Shown one piece after another: positions 1-8,822 of a stretch of DNA of 64,000 nucleotides. The notes below the pieces were generated by a model that saw only the letters and a list, made by a program, of their open reading frames with translations, had not been told where the DNA came from and did no database searches. The DNA is from Bacteroidota bacterium (GTDB lineage: Bacteria; Bacteroidota; Bacteroidia; AKYH767-A; OLB10), in the NCBI GenBank assembly GCA_016721435.1, contig JADKIC010000010.1, positions 62,001 to 126,000 on the forward strand, written 5' to 3'. Position numbers and translations under genes: made by a program. Numbering within the stretch: the stretch's first letter is position 1; each line of letters opens with the position of its first letter.

Positions 1-1
1 T

Positions 2-232
2 GATGGCAGTAATGATTATCTGGTAATTAAGGGTCTCGAGGAGTATCCCGATAATGAGATTGTCGTTTATAATCGATGGGGTCAGAATGTCTACACGCAA
101 AAGAGTTATAGGAATGACTGGTACGGAACCGATAATGAAGGGTATCCTTTATCGGATGGAACCTATTTCGTTATTGTGAAAGTGAATTTTATTAATAAAG
201 TGTATAATACTTATATTGATTTAAGACGATGA
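2..232 (+). CDS. Gliding-motility-associated C-terminal domain protein (partial, 3' end)
   Basis: This is the last 76 codons of a gene that begins before the window. The visible translation contains the pattern VYNRWGQNVY, then a W-G-T-D-N segment and the G-T-Y-F-V-I-V-K strand. This is the conserved end of the CHU_C / gliding-motility C-terminal domain (type B T9SS sorting domain) of large secreted Bacteroidota proteins. The stop overlaps the start of the next gene as ATGA, so translation is probably coupled to the PorP/SprF gene that follows, the usual neighbour of such proteins. The function of the missing N-terminal part cannot be judged. Confidence 0.85.
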   Translation, partial: DGSNDYLVIKGLEEYPDNEIVVYNRWGQNVYTQKSYRNDWYGTDNEGYPLSDGTYFVIVKVNFINKVYNTYIDLRR

Positions 233-1152
233 GGAGGATCTACCTGATTTTAGTATTCGCGATGTGTTGTTCATCTGCTTTCGCTCAGCAAAGTCCGTTG
301 ATGAGTCATTATATGTTTAATGGCTTATTGCTGAATCCTGCTTATGCGGGAAGTAAAGAGTATGTAAGTACCACCATGATGTACAGGAAGCAATGGGCGG
401 GAATGGAAGGTGCACCGGTGACGTATTCCGGTACTATTCATGGTCTGCTCAAGAAGAAAAAATTGGGGTTAGGAATGCTCCTGCAACAGGATAAAATTGG
501 TGTAACCAAGCAAACGGACGTGTATGGTATGCTTGCTTATCATCTACCGCTGGGTGTTGGAAAACTCTCTGTCGGTCTGCAAGCAGGCGTAAGTAATTTT
601 AGCTCTGAAGTAGTGAAATTGACGTATTGGGATCCGGGTGATAAGGTGTTTGATTATAATACCTTCAGTAACTTATTACCGAATGCAGGATTGGGTGCTT
701 ATTATTACAGAGATTTATTTTATGCGGGCGTGTCTGCACCATTTCTTCTGAGCTACGACCCCAATGACAATTCTTCCATTGAACCCGGAGAGCCGGTACA
801 TAAGCAAGTAAGGCGCTATTATGCAACTGCCGGAGGTGTTATTGAAACGGAGCGGGAGCTGAAGTTTAAACCATCCTTCCTATTGCGTTATGAAGCCGGA
901 GCGAAAATGCAGTATGATCTGAATCTGAATATGCTGATCAATGAAATTTTCTGGCTGGGAACTTCCTATCGTTCCGATGAAGCAATTATTGTTCTATTCG
1001 AATACCAGATTAGCCGGAAAATGAGAGTTGGATATTCTTATGATTATACACTCGGTGAACTGGGAAATTATAATTCCGGTTCTCATGAATTTATGATTGG
1101 TTACGATTTTGGTTTCCCCGTTACGAAAATGAAATCCCCACGTTACTTCTGA
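229..1152 (+). CDS. PorP/SprF family type IX secretion membrane protein
   Basis: A 307-residue outer-membrane protein with a signal peptide ending near AFAQQ (residue 20). It then shows the family hallmark: a short S-H-Y-M-F-N segment, L-N-P-A-Y-A-G and the R-K-Q-W-A-G-M-E-G motif. The rest alternates short hydrophobic and polar stretches typical of a beta-barrel, and it ends in F. PorP/SprF proteins sit in the outer membrane and help secrete or anchor large T9SS cargo, usually the protein encoded just upstream. The gene overlaps both neighbours (ATGA before, one base after), so the three genes form one coupled operon. The length is normal for the family. Confidence 0.93.
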   Translation: MRRIYLILVFAMCCSSAFAQQSPLMSHYMFNGLLLNPAYAGSKEYVSTTMMYRKQWAGMEGAPVTYSGTIHGLLKKKKLGLGMLLQQDKIGVTKQTDVYGMLAYHLPLGVGKLSVGLQAGVSNFSSEVVKLTYWDPGDKVFDYNTFSNLLPNAGLGAYYYRDLFYAGVSAPFLLSYDPNDNSSIEPGEPVHKQVRRYYATAGGVIETERELKFKPSFLLRYEAGAKMQYDLNLNMLINEIFWLGTSYRSDEAIIVLFEYQISRKMRVGYSYDYTLGELGNYNSGSHEFMIGYDFGFPVTKMKSPRYF

Positions 1153-3071
1153 TGAGACATTCACGAATTTTTATTGGATTGTTGCTGATTTCGTTGGCCT
1201 GGATGACCGGAGGATGTCTCAATGTGCATTTGCGTTCAGCCAATGAATATTATCAGCAGTTTGCCTACGCCAGTGCCGCGAATGAGTATGAATACGTGCT
1301 GAGTAGAAAAATTAATCCTGAGGCGACAGCGAATATTGCCGATTGTTATTTGCAGATGGGGAATTCGGTGAAGACAGAATATTGGTACCGTAGAGCGATT
1401 AAATTGCCCGATGCGCGTCCGGAGTGGAATATATTTTTAGCACAAGCCATGATGAGAAATGGCAATTATAAAGAAGCAAAAGTGTATATTGAAAAATACC
1501 TTGAGTTTAATAAAACTGATTTTAAAGCGCAAAGAATGTTAAACGCCTGTGATAGTATCGCAGTTTTTTACCGGGACACGACGCTCTATTCGATTTCCTT
1601 ATTGAAGTTTAATACCCCGCATGATAATTTCTTTAGCCCGGCTTTTTTCAGAAGCGGTATTGTCTTTCTTTCGGATCGTAGTGTGAAAGGACTTTCAAAA
1701 GCGATTTCTGACGGAACAGGTAACAGGTTCCTTGATTTGTTTTACGCGAAGAAAACAGATCGCGGGAACTGGATGGATATTGAGCCCCTTCGTGGTGAGG
1801 TGAATGGTAAATTTAATGAGGGGCCTGTCGTCTTTTCCAATGGATACAATACCATGTATTTTACCAGGAATAATTATGTCAGCAACAGAGCAGAGAAAAA
1901 TAATAAAAATGTTAATGTCCTGAAGATATTCAAAGCCGATAATGAATTGGGCGAATGGAAAATCAAAGGTCCCATGTATTTTAACAGCAATGAGTATTCT
2001 GTCGGTCATCCGGCCCTGAATGCAAGTGGAGCGATGATGATTTTTTCTTCGGATATGCCCTGGGGTTATGGTGGATCGGATTTGTATATGGTAAGATGGG
2101 AAGGAGGAGAGCGCTGGAGTAATCCGGTGAATTTGGGAGCCGGAGTGAATACCGAAGGGAATGAGCTTTTTCCTTTTATGGCGAATGATTCCTTGCTCTA
2201 TTTTGCCTCCGATGGACGTACCGGTATGGGTGGTCTTGATATCTATGAGTCAAAGTTGGTCCATGGAGAATGGAGTACAGCAGAAAATCTGGGTTATCCC
2301 ATAAATTCTTCACAGGATGATTTCAGCTTTATCGTGGATTCAACAGGAATGGAAGGATATTTTTCCTCTTCCAGAAATGGCAATGTCGATAAAATCTACG
2401 GATTCGAGAAACATCCACCTCAACTGAATATGTTTTTAGCTATCACTGAAGTGCAGGCGGGTACGCCTATCCCAGGTGTCAGAGTGAAGATGATGGTGGA
2501 TAATGCCAATGAGAAAATTTTTACGACCAATGGACTTGGCGAGTTGAAACTGGATGTACAACCCGGACATGTGTATAAATTCAGATGTGATCATCCCGAG
2601 TATTTTTTAGTCACGACAGAAGAAAGTACGGTTGGTTTAAAATTTTCTGATACCCTGAAAGTAAAAGTGGAGTTGAGGAAAGTGCAGTTGAATAAACCCT
2701 TCGTTTGGCAAGGTGTTGCATTTAAGAAAAAGGATTATCAGCTTAAGGTGACCTCCGGTGAGGCGCTGCAATTTCTTTCTACTTTACTACTGGATAATTC
2801 CAGATTGCAAGTGGAGATTGGTTCCTACACCGATTCCAGAAATAGTGATGCCGATAATATCATCTTAACCCAAAAACGTGCGGAGTTAGTGTTAAGTTAT
2901 TTGGTTACACAGGGCATTGCTGAATCACGTCTCTCCGCCAAAGGGTATGGTGAAGCGAAGTTGTTGAATAAATGCGTGAATGGTATTCTTTGCATTGAGG
3001 AAGAGCATGAACGAAATAACCGGATTGAAATAACGGTGAAGGCGATTTCTAAAGACGCCGGCATGCCATGA
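1152..3071 (+). CDS. OmpA-family lipoprotein with TPR and PD40-like repeats (PorE-like)
   Basis: A 639-residue envelope protein. The N-terminus has a hydrophobic signal ending in M-T-G-G-C (Cys about residue 22), a relaxed lipobox, so it is probably a lipoprotein. Residues about 30-135 form TPR-like helices, about 150-410 hold WD40-like/PD40 beta-propeller repeats (segments such as Y-F-A-S-D-G-R-T-G-M-G-G-L-D-I-Y), about 420-510 form a CarboxypepD_reg-like domain, and about 535-635 form an OmpA peptidoglycan-binding domain (G-S-Y-T-D-S-R, L-S-A-K-G-Y-G-E, E-R-N-N-R-I-E-I). This order is that of PorE-type proteins that link the T9SS to peptidoglycan. It follows porP/sprF by one base and overlaps rarA by ATGA. 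Confidence 0.9.
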   Translation: MRHSRIFIGLLLISLAWMTGGCLNVHLRSANEYYQQFAYASAANEYEYVLSRKINPEATANIADCYLQMGNSVKTEYWYRRAIKLPDARPEWNIFLAQAMMRNGNYKEAKVYIEKYLEFNKTDFKAQRMLNACDSIAVFYRDTTLYSISLLKFNTPHDNFFSPAFFRSGIVFLSDRSVKGLSKAISDGTGNRFLDLFYAKKTDRGNWMDIEPLRGEVNGKFNEGPVVFSNGYNTMYFTRNNYVSNRAEKNNKNVNVLKIFKADNELGEWKIKGPMYFNSNEYSVGHPALNASGAMMIFSSDMPWGYGGSDLYMVRWEGGERWSNPVNLGAGVNTEGNELFPFMANDSLLYFASDGRTGMGGLDIYESKLVHGEWSTAENLGYPINSSQDDFSFIVDSTGMEGYFSSSRNGNVDKIYGFEKHPPQLNMFLAITEVQAGTPIPGVRVKMMVDNANEKIFTTNGLGELKLDVQPGHVYKFRCDHPEYFLVTTEESTVGLKFSDTLKVKVELRKVQLNKPFVWQGVAFKKKDYQLKVTSGEALQFLSTLLLDNSRLQVEIGSYTDSRNSDADNIILTQKRAELVLSYLVTQGIAESRLSAKGYGEAKLLNKCVNGILCIEEEHERNNRIEITVKAISKDAGMP

Positions 3072-4335
3072 TGAATTCCGGCATCCCTTTAGCGGAAAGG
3101 ATGCGCCCACATAAACTCGAAGAGGTGGTGGGTCAATCTCATCTCGCCGGACCCAATGGTGTTTTAAGAAATTTATTGCATAGCGGACATTTACCTTCTA
3201 TCATTTTTTGGGGTCCTCCCGGTACAGGTAAAACGACGCTGGCTACTATCCTTGCTTCCGAAGCAAATTTGCCGATGTTCTCTCTGAGTGCGATCAGTGC
3301 CGGAGTGAAGGATGTCAGAGAAGTGATTGCGAAAGCGAAGGAGAGCGGAAGAGCAGTATTGTTTATCGATGAGATCCATCGCTTTAATAAATCGCAACAG
3401 GATTCACTCCTCGCTGCTGTTGAACAGGGAACCTTATTGCTCATTGGCGCCACGACCGAGAATCCCTCTTTCGAAGTCATTCGTCCCTTGCTCTCCCGTT
3501 GTCAGGTGTATATCCTTGAAACGCTGAAAGAGGAGGAATTAGATCTTCTCGTTAAAACGGCTTTGGAGAAAGATGAACAATTGAAGTTACGCGCTGTGGA
3601 AGTTCTGGAGAAGAGCGCGCTTTATGGACTATCGGGTGGGGATGCCCGCAAATTGCTGAATTTACTCGAGCTGGTTATCAATTATACAGAGACCGATCCG
3701 GTAAAGATTACCGATGCCGGTGTAATGAAAATTGCTCAGCAACGCATTGCCGTTTATGATAAAGGTGGTGAACAGCATTACGATATTATTTCTGCCTTTA
3801 TCAAATCCATCCGTGGCAGTGATCCCAATGCCGCCTTGTATTGGCTGGCCAGAATGGTAGAGGGTGGAGAGGATCCTAAATTCATTGCCCGTCGTTTGGT
3901 AATCCTGGCTTCTGAAGATATCGGCAATGCCAACCCCAATGCCCTTTTACTCGCTACAGCCGCTTTCAATGCCGTGGAATTGATCGGTTATCCTGAATGT
4001 GCCATCGTGCTTTCACAGGCGGTAACTTACCTGGCTTCCTCCGCCAAGAGCAATGCCAGCTACATCGGACTCAAGAGCGCGCAGAAGGCCGTCAGGATTA
4101 TGGCGATGCCCCGGTCCCCTTACATCTCCGCAACGCCCCCACAGGATTAATGAAAGACCTGGATTACGGTAAGGGATACCGTTATGCCCACGATTTCGAA
4201 AACAACTTCGCCCAACAGGAATATCTTCCCGACCGCCTCAAAGCCATGAAATTCTACGAACCCGGCGACAACGCCCGCGAAAAAGAACTCCGCAAATTCC
4301 TCAAGGAGCGCTGGAAAGACAAATACAATTATTAA
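3068..4335 (+). CDS. rarA: Replication-associated recombination protein A (AAA+ ATPase), one frameshift
   Basis: RarA/MgsA is a clamp-loader-like AAA+ ATPase acting at stalled replication forks. Walker A (GPPGTGKTT, residues 49-57) and Walker B (FIDEIH, about 99-104) are intact, followed by the sensor and the [13 protein letters not shown] motif. The frame breaks near 4093. Downstream the next frame continues with [21 protein letters not shown] and the C-terminal W-K-D-K-Y-N-Y, all standard for RarA. Restoring one base at 4093 gives about 422 residues, the normal size. The start overlaps the upstream stop by ATGA, so this repair gene is co-transcribed with the surface operon. Confidence 0.93.
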
Positions 4336-4485
4336 ACGCTCTGGGGTTTTCGTAACTCTCTTAGTGTCTGTGCTTGCCTTAGTGAGCTTTAGCGTAGGTA
4401 GGGTAAAAAGCGAATGATTTTTGGACCTTGAGCTATATTTATATTTATTAAATTCGTACTATAAAGATAAAACTATATCCTGCCG

Positions 4486-5502
4486 ATGCCTGTCGAGAAG
4501 AACATATCTCTAAAACCCTACAACACTTTTGGCATTGACGTCAAAGCAAAATATTTATTAAACATTGACAGCACAGAAAACTTACGCGAAGCACTCACAG
4601 ACGATTACCTAAAACACCAGGACCGCCTCATCCTTGGCGGCGGAAGCAATATCCTCTTTACCCGCGATGTAGATGGACTGGTCTTGCTCAACCGGATTTC
4701 AGGAATTGAAATAGTTCGCCAGGACGATCAACGGGTTTGGGTACGCGCCGGAGCAGGGGAGACCTGGCATGATTTGGTGATGTGGTCTATAGAACAAGGT
4801 CTGGGAGGAATGGAGAACCTCAGTCTGATTCCGGGTAGTGTAGGAGCAGGACCCATGCAAAACATCGGCGCATACGGAGTAGAATTGAAAGATTCCTTTT
4901 ATGAACTGGAAGCCTTGCAACTGGACACGATGGATATCCGTAAGTTCTCTGCTGCCGATTGTAAATTCGGATACAGGGAGAGTGTTTTTAAGCATGAACT
5001 GAAGAATCGCTTTTTTATCATCCATGTCACTTTTTGCCTGAGCAGGAATCCGCAATTAAATACTTCCTATGGAGCCATCGCACAGGAGTTACAGCATATG
5101 GGTATAACGGTGCCGGGGGTACGCGATGTCAGTAATGCCGTCATCAACATCAGGCGCAGCAAACTCCCTGATCCAAAAGTATTAGGTAATGCCGGCAGTT
5201 TCTTCAAAAATCCGGAAGTAGATCAGCAGGTATTTGATCAACTCAAAGCAGCACATCCTAACGTTGTTGGCTATCCGACCATCCCCGGAAAAGTAAAATT
5301 AGCAGCAGGCTGGCTCATCGAGCAATGCGGCTGGAAGGGCAAGGTAGTCGGACATACCGGCTCACACAAAGACCAGGCCCTGGTTCTGGTCAACTACGGA
5401 GAAGCCACCGGCAAGGAAATCTATGAACTCGCCCTGAAAATCCGCGACAGCGTCATCGAAAAATTCGGAGTGCGAATTGATCCGGAGGTGAACGTGTATT
5501 GA
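4486..5502 (+). CDS. murB: UDP-N-acetylmuramate dehydrogenase (UDP-N-acetylenolpyruvoylglucosamine reductase)
   Basis: MurB reduces UDP-GlcNAc-enolpyruvate to UDP-MurNAc with NADPH and FAD in the cytoplasm, an essential step of peptidoglycan synthesis. The 338-residue protein carries the FAD-binding G-G-G-S-N motif (residues 51-55), the I-P-G-S-V-G-A-G-P-M-Q-N-I-G-A-Y-G loop (115-131), and N-A-G-S-F-F-K-N-P containing the catalytic serine. The C-terminal L-I-E-Q-C-G-W-K-G segment and final glutamate region are also present. It is a full-length type I enzyme. It stands 150 bp after rarA, and no clear promoter of the TAnnTTTG form is visible in that gap. Confidence 0.95.
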   Translation: MPVEKNISLKPYNTFGIDVKAKYLLNIDSTENLREALTDDYLKHQDRLILGGGSNILFTRDVDGLVLLNRISGIEIVRQDDQRVWVRAGAGETWHDLVMWSIEQGLGGMENLSLIPGSVGAGPMQNIGAYGVELKDSFYELEALQLDTMDIRKFSAADCKFGYRESVFKHELKNRFFIIHVTFCLSRNPQLNTSYGAIAQELQHMGITVPGVRDVSNAVINIRRSKLPDPKVLGNAGSFFKNPEVDQQVFDQLKAAHPNVVGYPTIPGKVKLAAGWLIEQCGWKGKVVGHTGSHKDQALVLVNYGEATGKEIYELALKIRDSVIEKFGVRIDPEVNVY

Positions 5503-5527
5503 TTTGCCATATTCCATTCGGTATGTA

Positions 5528-5549
5528 GTGACAGGTCGCGACCTGTCAC
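5528..5549. repeat. 22-bp perfect palindrome (REP-like)
   Basis: A perfect inverted repeat centred on TCGCGA, with core TGACAGGTCGCGACCTGTCA. A second, degenerate copy starts at 5584, and both are preceded by the same TTCGGTATGTARTGACAGG stretch (from about 5518 and 5573). It lies just after murB. Confidence 0.8.
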
Positions 5550-5604
5550 CAGCGATGCCCCGGGTTGTTTATTCGGTATGTAATGACAGGTCGCAATGTG
5601 TCAC

Positions 5605-5644
5605 CCTTCCGTAAGGACAGGTCGCGACCTGTCCTTACGGAAGG
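5605..5644. repeat. 40-bp perfect palindrome containing the same GACAGGTCGCGACCTGTC core
   Basis: All 40 bases are self-complementary about a centre between 5624 and 5625 (arms CCTTCCGTAAGGACAGGTCG and its complement). The inner 18 bp equals the core of the palindrome at 5528. In RNA it would form a 20-bp stem with essentially no loop. It may end murB transcription, although there is no T-run. It resembles bacterial REP elements. Confidence 0.85.
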
Positions 5645-5810
5645 ACCTGGCACTGGAAATGGATTCAAATACCACGAAAAATTTTCATAAAGGATAATTT
5701 AAAATCGAACTAAACATTTTCTAAGAAGTGTTGAAATTCTCTATTGAAATCAAATATTATTGATTAATCATCTGAAAATCAAACAATAGTATTCTATTTC
5801 TCTCAAAGTA

Positions 5811-5840
5811 TTGGATTTGGTTTAGTTATTCATAACTTTG
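5811..5840 (+). promoter_or_regulatory. Bacteroidota-type promoter for the initiator tRNA
   Basis: TTG at 5811-5813 and TAACTTTG at 5833-5840, separated by 19 bp, match the -33/-7 consensus TTTG-N17..23-TAnnTTTG. The tRNA starts 50 bp further on, so a short leader would be removed in processing. Confidence 0.75.
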
Positions 5841-5890
5841 CACCCCGCTTAGGGATTTTAGGTTTTTAACATAGCACAGAAAACATACAG

Positions 5891-5965
<75 letters not shown>

Positions 5966-5970
5966 AAAGA

Positions 5971-6001
5971 AAAGGTCGCCAATTGGTGGCCTTTCTTATT
6001 T
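5971..6001 (+). terminator. Intrinsic terminator of the tRNA gene
   Basis: AAAGGTCGCC (5971-5980) and GGTGGCCTTT (5985-5994) form a 10-bp stem with two G-T wobbles and an AATT tetraloop. The T-rich tail TCTTATT follows directly. Confidence 0.8.
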
Positions 6002-6098
6002 TCAGTAACTACTGAACTCTGAAGGAGTTCAACCCCAATAACCCCGGGTGAAACCAGGGGTTATTGGCACCATGCACCACCCCAACCCCAACGGGGTT
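6001..6098. repeat. Chain of short hairpins in the tRNA-kup spacer
   Basis: Successive self-complementary pairs lie head to tail: TTCAGT/ACTGAA (6001-6016), GAACTC/GAGTTC (6014-6030), an 11-bp perfect stem CCAATAACCCC/GGGGTTATTGG (6035-6045 with 6057-6067), and AACCCC/GGGGTT (6084-6098). No convincing coding sequence is present. The stretch looks like a structured RNA or decayed REP-type element rather than random spacer. Confidence 0.6.
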
Positions 6099-6203
6099 GA
6101 ACCGAGGAATTACAGGATAAAAGAAATGGATATTGAATTGATCAGTCCTCCTTTGACCTATAAATGTATCTTGTTGATCGCTGTTTCGCAGAGCGACTGA
6201 AAA

Positions 6204-6241
6204 CCATGAAGCAGAATCGCGAAAAGCGATACGCTTCATGG
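6204..6241. repeat. Dispersed hairpin repeat CCATGAAGC family, copy 1
   Basis: CCATGAAGC at the left pairs with GCTTCATGG at the right, and ATCGC/GCGAT form an inner stem. A near-identical copy lies at 6338-6377 and an inverted one at 44848-44884. Confidence 0.8.
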
Positions 6242-6251
6242 GACCCCCTTT

Positions 6252-6275
6252 CCCGTCAACACAATGGTTGACGGG
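6252..6275. repeat. 9-bp stem hairpin
   Basis: CCCGTCAAC (6252-6260) and GTTGACGGG (6267-6275) are perfectly complementary around a 6-base loop. There is no T-run, so its role is unknown. Confidence 0.6.
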
Positions 6276-6337
6276 ATCACATCGCCCGTGGACACGTGGC
6301 GAGTGAAAACTTTAAACCTTAATCTTTAAACATTAAA

Positions 6338-6377
6338 CCATGAAGCAGAATCGCTAAAAAAGCGATACGCTTCATGG
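6338..6377. repeat. Dispersed hairpin repeat CCATGAAGC family, copy 2
   Basis: The arms are the same as copy 1 at 6204, with only the A-rich loop longer. Both sides carry TTTAAA/CATTAAAC stretches, and similar TTTAAAG stretches flank the distant copy at 44848. Confidence 0.8.
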
Positions 6378-6399
6378 TATACTTTAAACATTAAACTAC

Positions 6400-6407
6400 T
6401 ACATTTG
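6400..6407 (+). promoter_or_regulatory. Probable -7 element of kup
   Basis: TACATTTG matches TAnnTTTG exactly and is followed by CACC, as is common in this phylum. I see no TTG at the right distance upstream. Transcription would start near 6413, giving a very short leader before the TTG start at 6427. Confidence 0.55.
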
Positions 6408-6426
6408 CACCTCGGTTTTCAACCCC

Positions 6427-8370
6427 TTGAGCTCCCATACCTCACATCAGAAAATTACGGCCGCCGGATTATTGGTGACTTTGGGTATTATTTATGGTGA
6501 TATCGGTACTTCACCATTGTATGTGATGAAGGCGATAGTGGGGAAAGGACCTATTGAAACTGCAGTTATTTTAGGAGGACTTTCCTGTATTTTCTGGACA
6601 ATTACCCTGCAAACTACCCTGAAGTATGTCATCCTGACCTTACGTGCTGATAATAAAGGAGAAGGTGGTATTTTTTCTTTATACGCCCTTGTGCGTCGAC
6701 GAAAAATTGCCTGGCTTGTTTTTCCGGCGCTGATTGGAGGTAGTACCTTGCTGGCGGATGGTATAATCACACCGCCCATTTCCGTGGCATCAGCGGTGGA
6801 AGGGTTGCAGGCTATTCGTCCTGATATTCCAACCATACCCATCGTGATTAGTATTATCACGGCCTTGTTTGTGATTCAGCGATTCGGTACGAACTTCATT
6901 GGTAAGTTCTTTGGTCCGGTGATGTTACTTTGGTTTGGGATGCTGGGAGTGTTGGGTATATTAAGTATTGGAAAGGATTTTACTGTTTTTAAGGCGATCA
7001 ATCCCATGTATGCGGCAGATTTGCTCTTCGATCATCCCGGTGGATTTTGGTTGTTGGGTGCGGTCTTCCTTTGTACAACGGGTGCCGAAGCCTTGTATAG
7101 CGATCTCGGACATTGTGGTAAGAAGAATGTGCGGTTGACATGGTGCTTGGTGAAAGCGATGTTGCTGGTGAATTATTTCGGACAGGGTGTCTATCTGATG
7201 GAACACGATGGTCAGACTCTGGACGGTGGTAATCCTTTTTATTTACTGATGGCTGATTGGTTTTTACCTATCGGAATTGGCATCGCTACTGCCTCCGCAA
7301 TTATTGCTTCTCAGGCGATGATCAGTGGTTCATTTACTTTGATCAATGAAGCCATCCGTTTAAATTTCTGGCCCAAGGTGAAAGTAGTTTATCCTTCCGA
7401 TTTGCGGGGCCAATTGTATATTCCCTCGCTGAACTGGTTGCTTTATGCAGGCTGTATTGGAGTGGTGCTTTATTTTGAAGAGTCTTCGAAGATGGAGGCG
7501 GCCTATGGTTTAGCTATTGTCACCACTTTTATAATGACGACAATACTTTTGACCAATTATCTCATTCTTTATAAGTATCCCAAAATTTTGGCATATATAT
7601 TATTGCCCGTTTATCTGACCATTGATTTCAGTTTTCTGGCAGCGAATCTTGCTAAATTTTCCCACGGCGGTTGGGTGACATTTTTAATTGCCAGTGTTTT
7701 GATTACCGTGATGATTGTGCTTTATTATTCAAGGAAGATCAGAAATAAGTTAGTAGAGTTTGTGAAAGTGGATGAATTTCTTCCCTTGCTGGAGAAGCTG
7801 AGCAGCGACACTACTATTCCAAAGTATGCCACGCACCTCGTCTACCTGACTAGCGCCAATTATATTAATGAAATAGAAGAGAAGGTGGTGCATTCTATTT
7901 TGTACAAGCAACCCAAGCGTGCCGATATGTATTGGTTTGTGCATGTGGATGTGCTGGATGAACCCTATACACTGGAGTACAAGGTGACAGAGGTAATGAA
8001 GGATAAGTTGATGCGCGTTGATTTTAAAATTGGTTTCCGTATTGATCCAAGAATTAACCTGATGTTCCGTCATGTGGTGGAAGACCTGGTGAAAAATAAG
8101 GAAGTAAATATCGTTAGCCGTTATCCTTCTCTGGAGAAACGTCACCTGACCGGCGACTTCAGATTCGTGGTGATGGAGAAGTTTCTTAGCGTAGACAATG
8201 ATCTCCCCTGGCGCCAGAAAATCATTATGGATCTTTATTTCCTCATTAAGCGTGTCGCCCTCCCTGAAGAAAAAGCTTTCGGACTCGATACAAGTACAGT
8301 AGCCGTTGAGAAAGTTCCGCTTATCGTGAGACCCATTATCGGTCTCAAGCTCAAAAGAATTGAGCGATAA
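6427..8370 (+). CDS. kup: Kup/Trk-type low-affinity potassium transporter
   Basis: A 647-residue inner-membrane protein of the KUP (HAK/KT) family that imports K+ with H+. The family signature G-I-I-Y-G-D-I-G-T-S-P-L-Y (about residues 20-32) is intact. About twelve hydrophobic segments follow to residue about 440, then a soluble C-terminal part with the usual I-V-S-R-Y-P-S-L and the membrane-proximal F-R-F-V-V-M-E-K motif. Length is normal. The start is TTG at 6427, because an in-frame stop at 6385 precedes it and no ATG lies between. A TAnnTTTG box sits 20 bp upstream, which supports this start. Confidence 0.93.
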   Translation: MSSHTSHQKITAAGLLVTLGIIYGDIGTSPLYVMKAIVGKGPIETAVILGGLSCIFWTITLQTTLKYVILTLRADNKGEGGIFSLYALVRRRKIAWLVFPALIGGSTLLADGIITPPISVASAVEGLQAIRPDIPTIPIVISIITALFVIQRFGTNFIGKFFGPVMLLWFGMLGVLGILSIGKDFTVFKAINPMYAADLLFDHPGGFWLLGAVFLCTTGAEALYSDLGHCGKKNVRLTWCLVKAMLLVNYFGQGVYLMEHDGQTLDGGNPFYLLMADWFLPIGIGIATASAIIASQAMISGSFTLINEAIRLNFWPKVKVVYPSDLRGQLYIPSLNWLLYAGCIGVVLYFEESSKMEAAYGLAIVTTFIMTTILLTNYLILYKYPKILAYILLPVYLTIDFSFLAANLAKFSHGGWVTFLIASVLITVMIVLYYSRKIRNKLVEFVKVDEFLPLLEKLSSDTTIPKYATHLVYLTSANYINEIEEKVVHSILYKQPKRADMYWFVHVDVLDEPYTLEYKVTEVMKDKLMRVDFKIGFRIDPRINLMFRHVVEDLVKNKEVNIVSRYPSLEKRHLTGDFRFVVMEKFLSVDNDLPWRQKIIMDLYFLIKRVALPEEKAFGLDTSTVAVEKVPLIVRPIIGLKLKRIER

Positions 8371-8665
8371 ATCTGCTCCCCCTCCAAATTCATTTTTCAA
8401 TACTTATGTAAGATTAATCATCTTTTGCCCTTTTTTACAGGCCGATCCTTCTTTATATTGATCCTCTCAAATTCATTCTTTCTACCTGTGTATTAAAGCA
8501 GGCTCGCGAGCACTACACATCTCCCCGCCCTCGCCCTTAATCCCCTAAAATTTTCCAAAAAATGTCAGATCACCCCAAAAAGCCCCGACTATTTCCATGA
8601 AAACCTCTTTTTATTAACCATCCCCCTAAAAAATCAGGGGTCTGTTGAAAAAAAACACCTTTTTC

Positions 8666-8697
8666 TTGACACCACCCCCCAAAATCTCATACATTTG
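8666..8697 (+). promoter_or_regulatory. Promoter of glnN
   Basis: TTG at 8666-8668 and TACATTTG at 8690-8697, separated by 21 bp, fit the Bacteroidota consensus. The transcript would carry a 5' leader of about 270 bases before glnN. Confidence 0.7.
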
Positions 8698-8794
8698 CCC
8701 CGGATTAATGCTAAACTGCTGATTCGTCCTAACTGTCTCAACATCTTCCCACATAGCCACCATTATCCCCGCAGCCATCTCCCAATACGCCACT

Positions 8795-8822
8795 CCCATC
8801 ACCCATCACCCATCACCCATCA
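8795..8822. repeat. (CCCATCA)4 heptamer microsatellite
   Basis: Four exact tandem copies of CCCATCA lie inside the predicted glnN leader. Slippage could change leader length but not a reading frame. Confidence 0.9.

Noticed and set aside
4080..4110. Programmed -1 frameshifting in rarA and the other broken genes
   Set aside because: The breaks occur in about thirty unrelated genes at sites without a shared slippery heptamer plus structure, which fits sequencing indels better.
6009..6239. 76-codon open frame in the tRNA-kup spacer
   Set aside because: It runs through the hairpin elements and shows no protein-like composition.
7750..8400. 216-codon open frame on the minus strand
   Set aside because: It mirrors the soluble end of Kup and its translation is rich in His, Ile and Leu without any recognisable motif.
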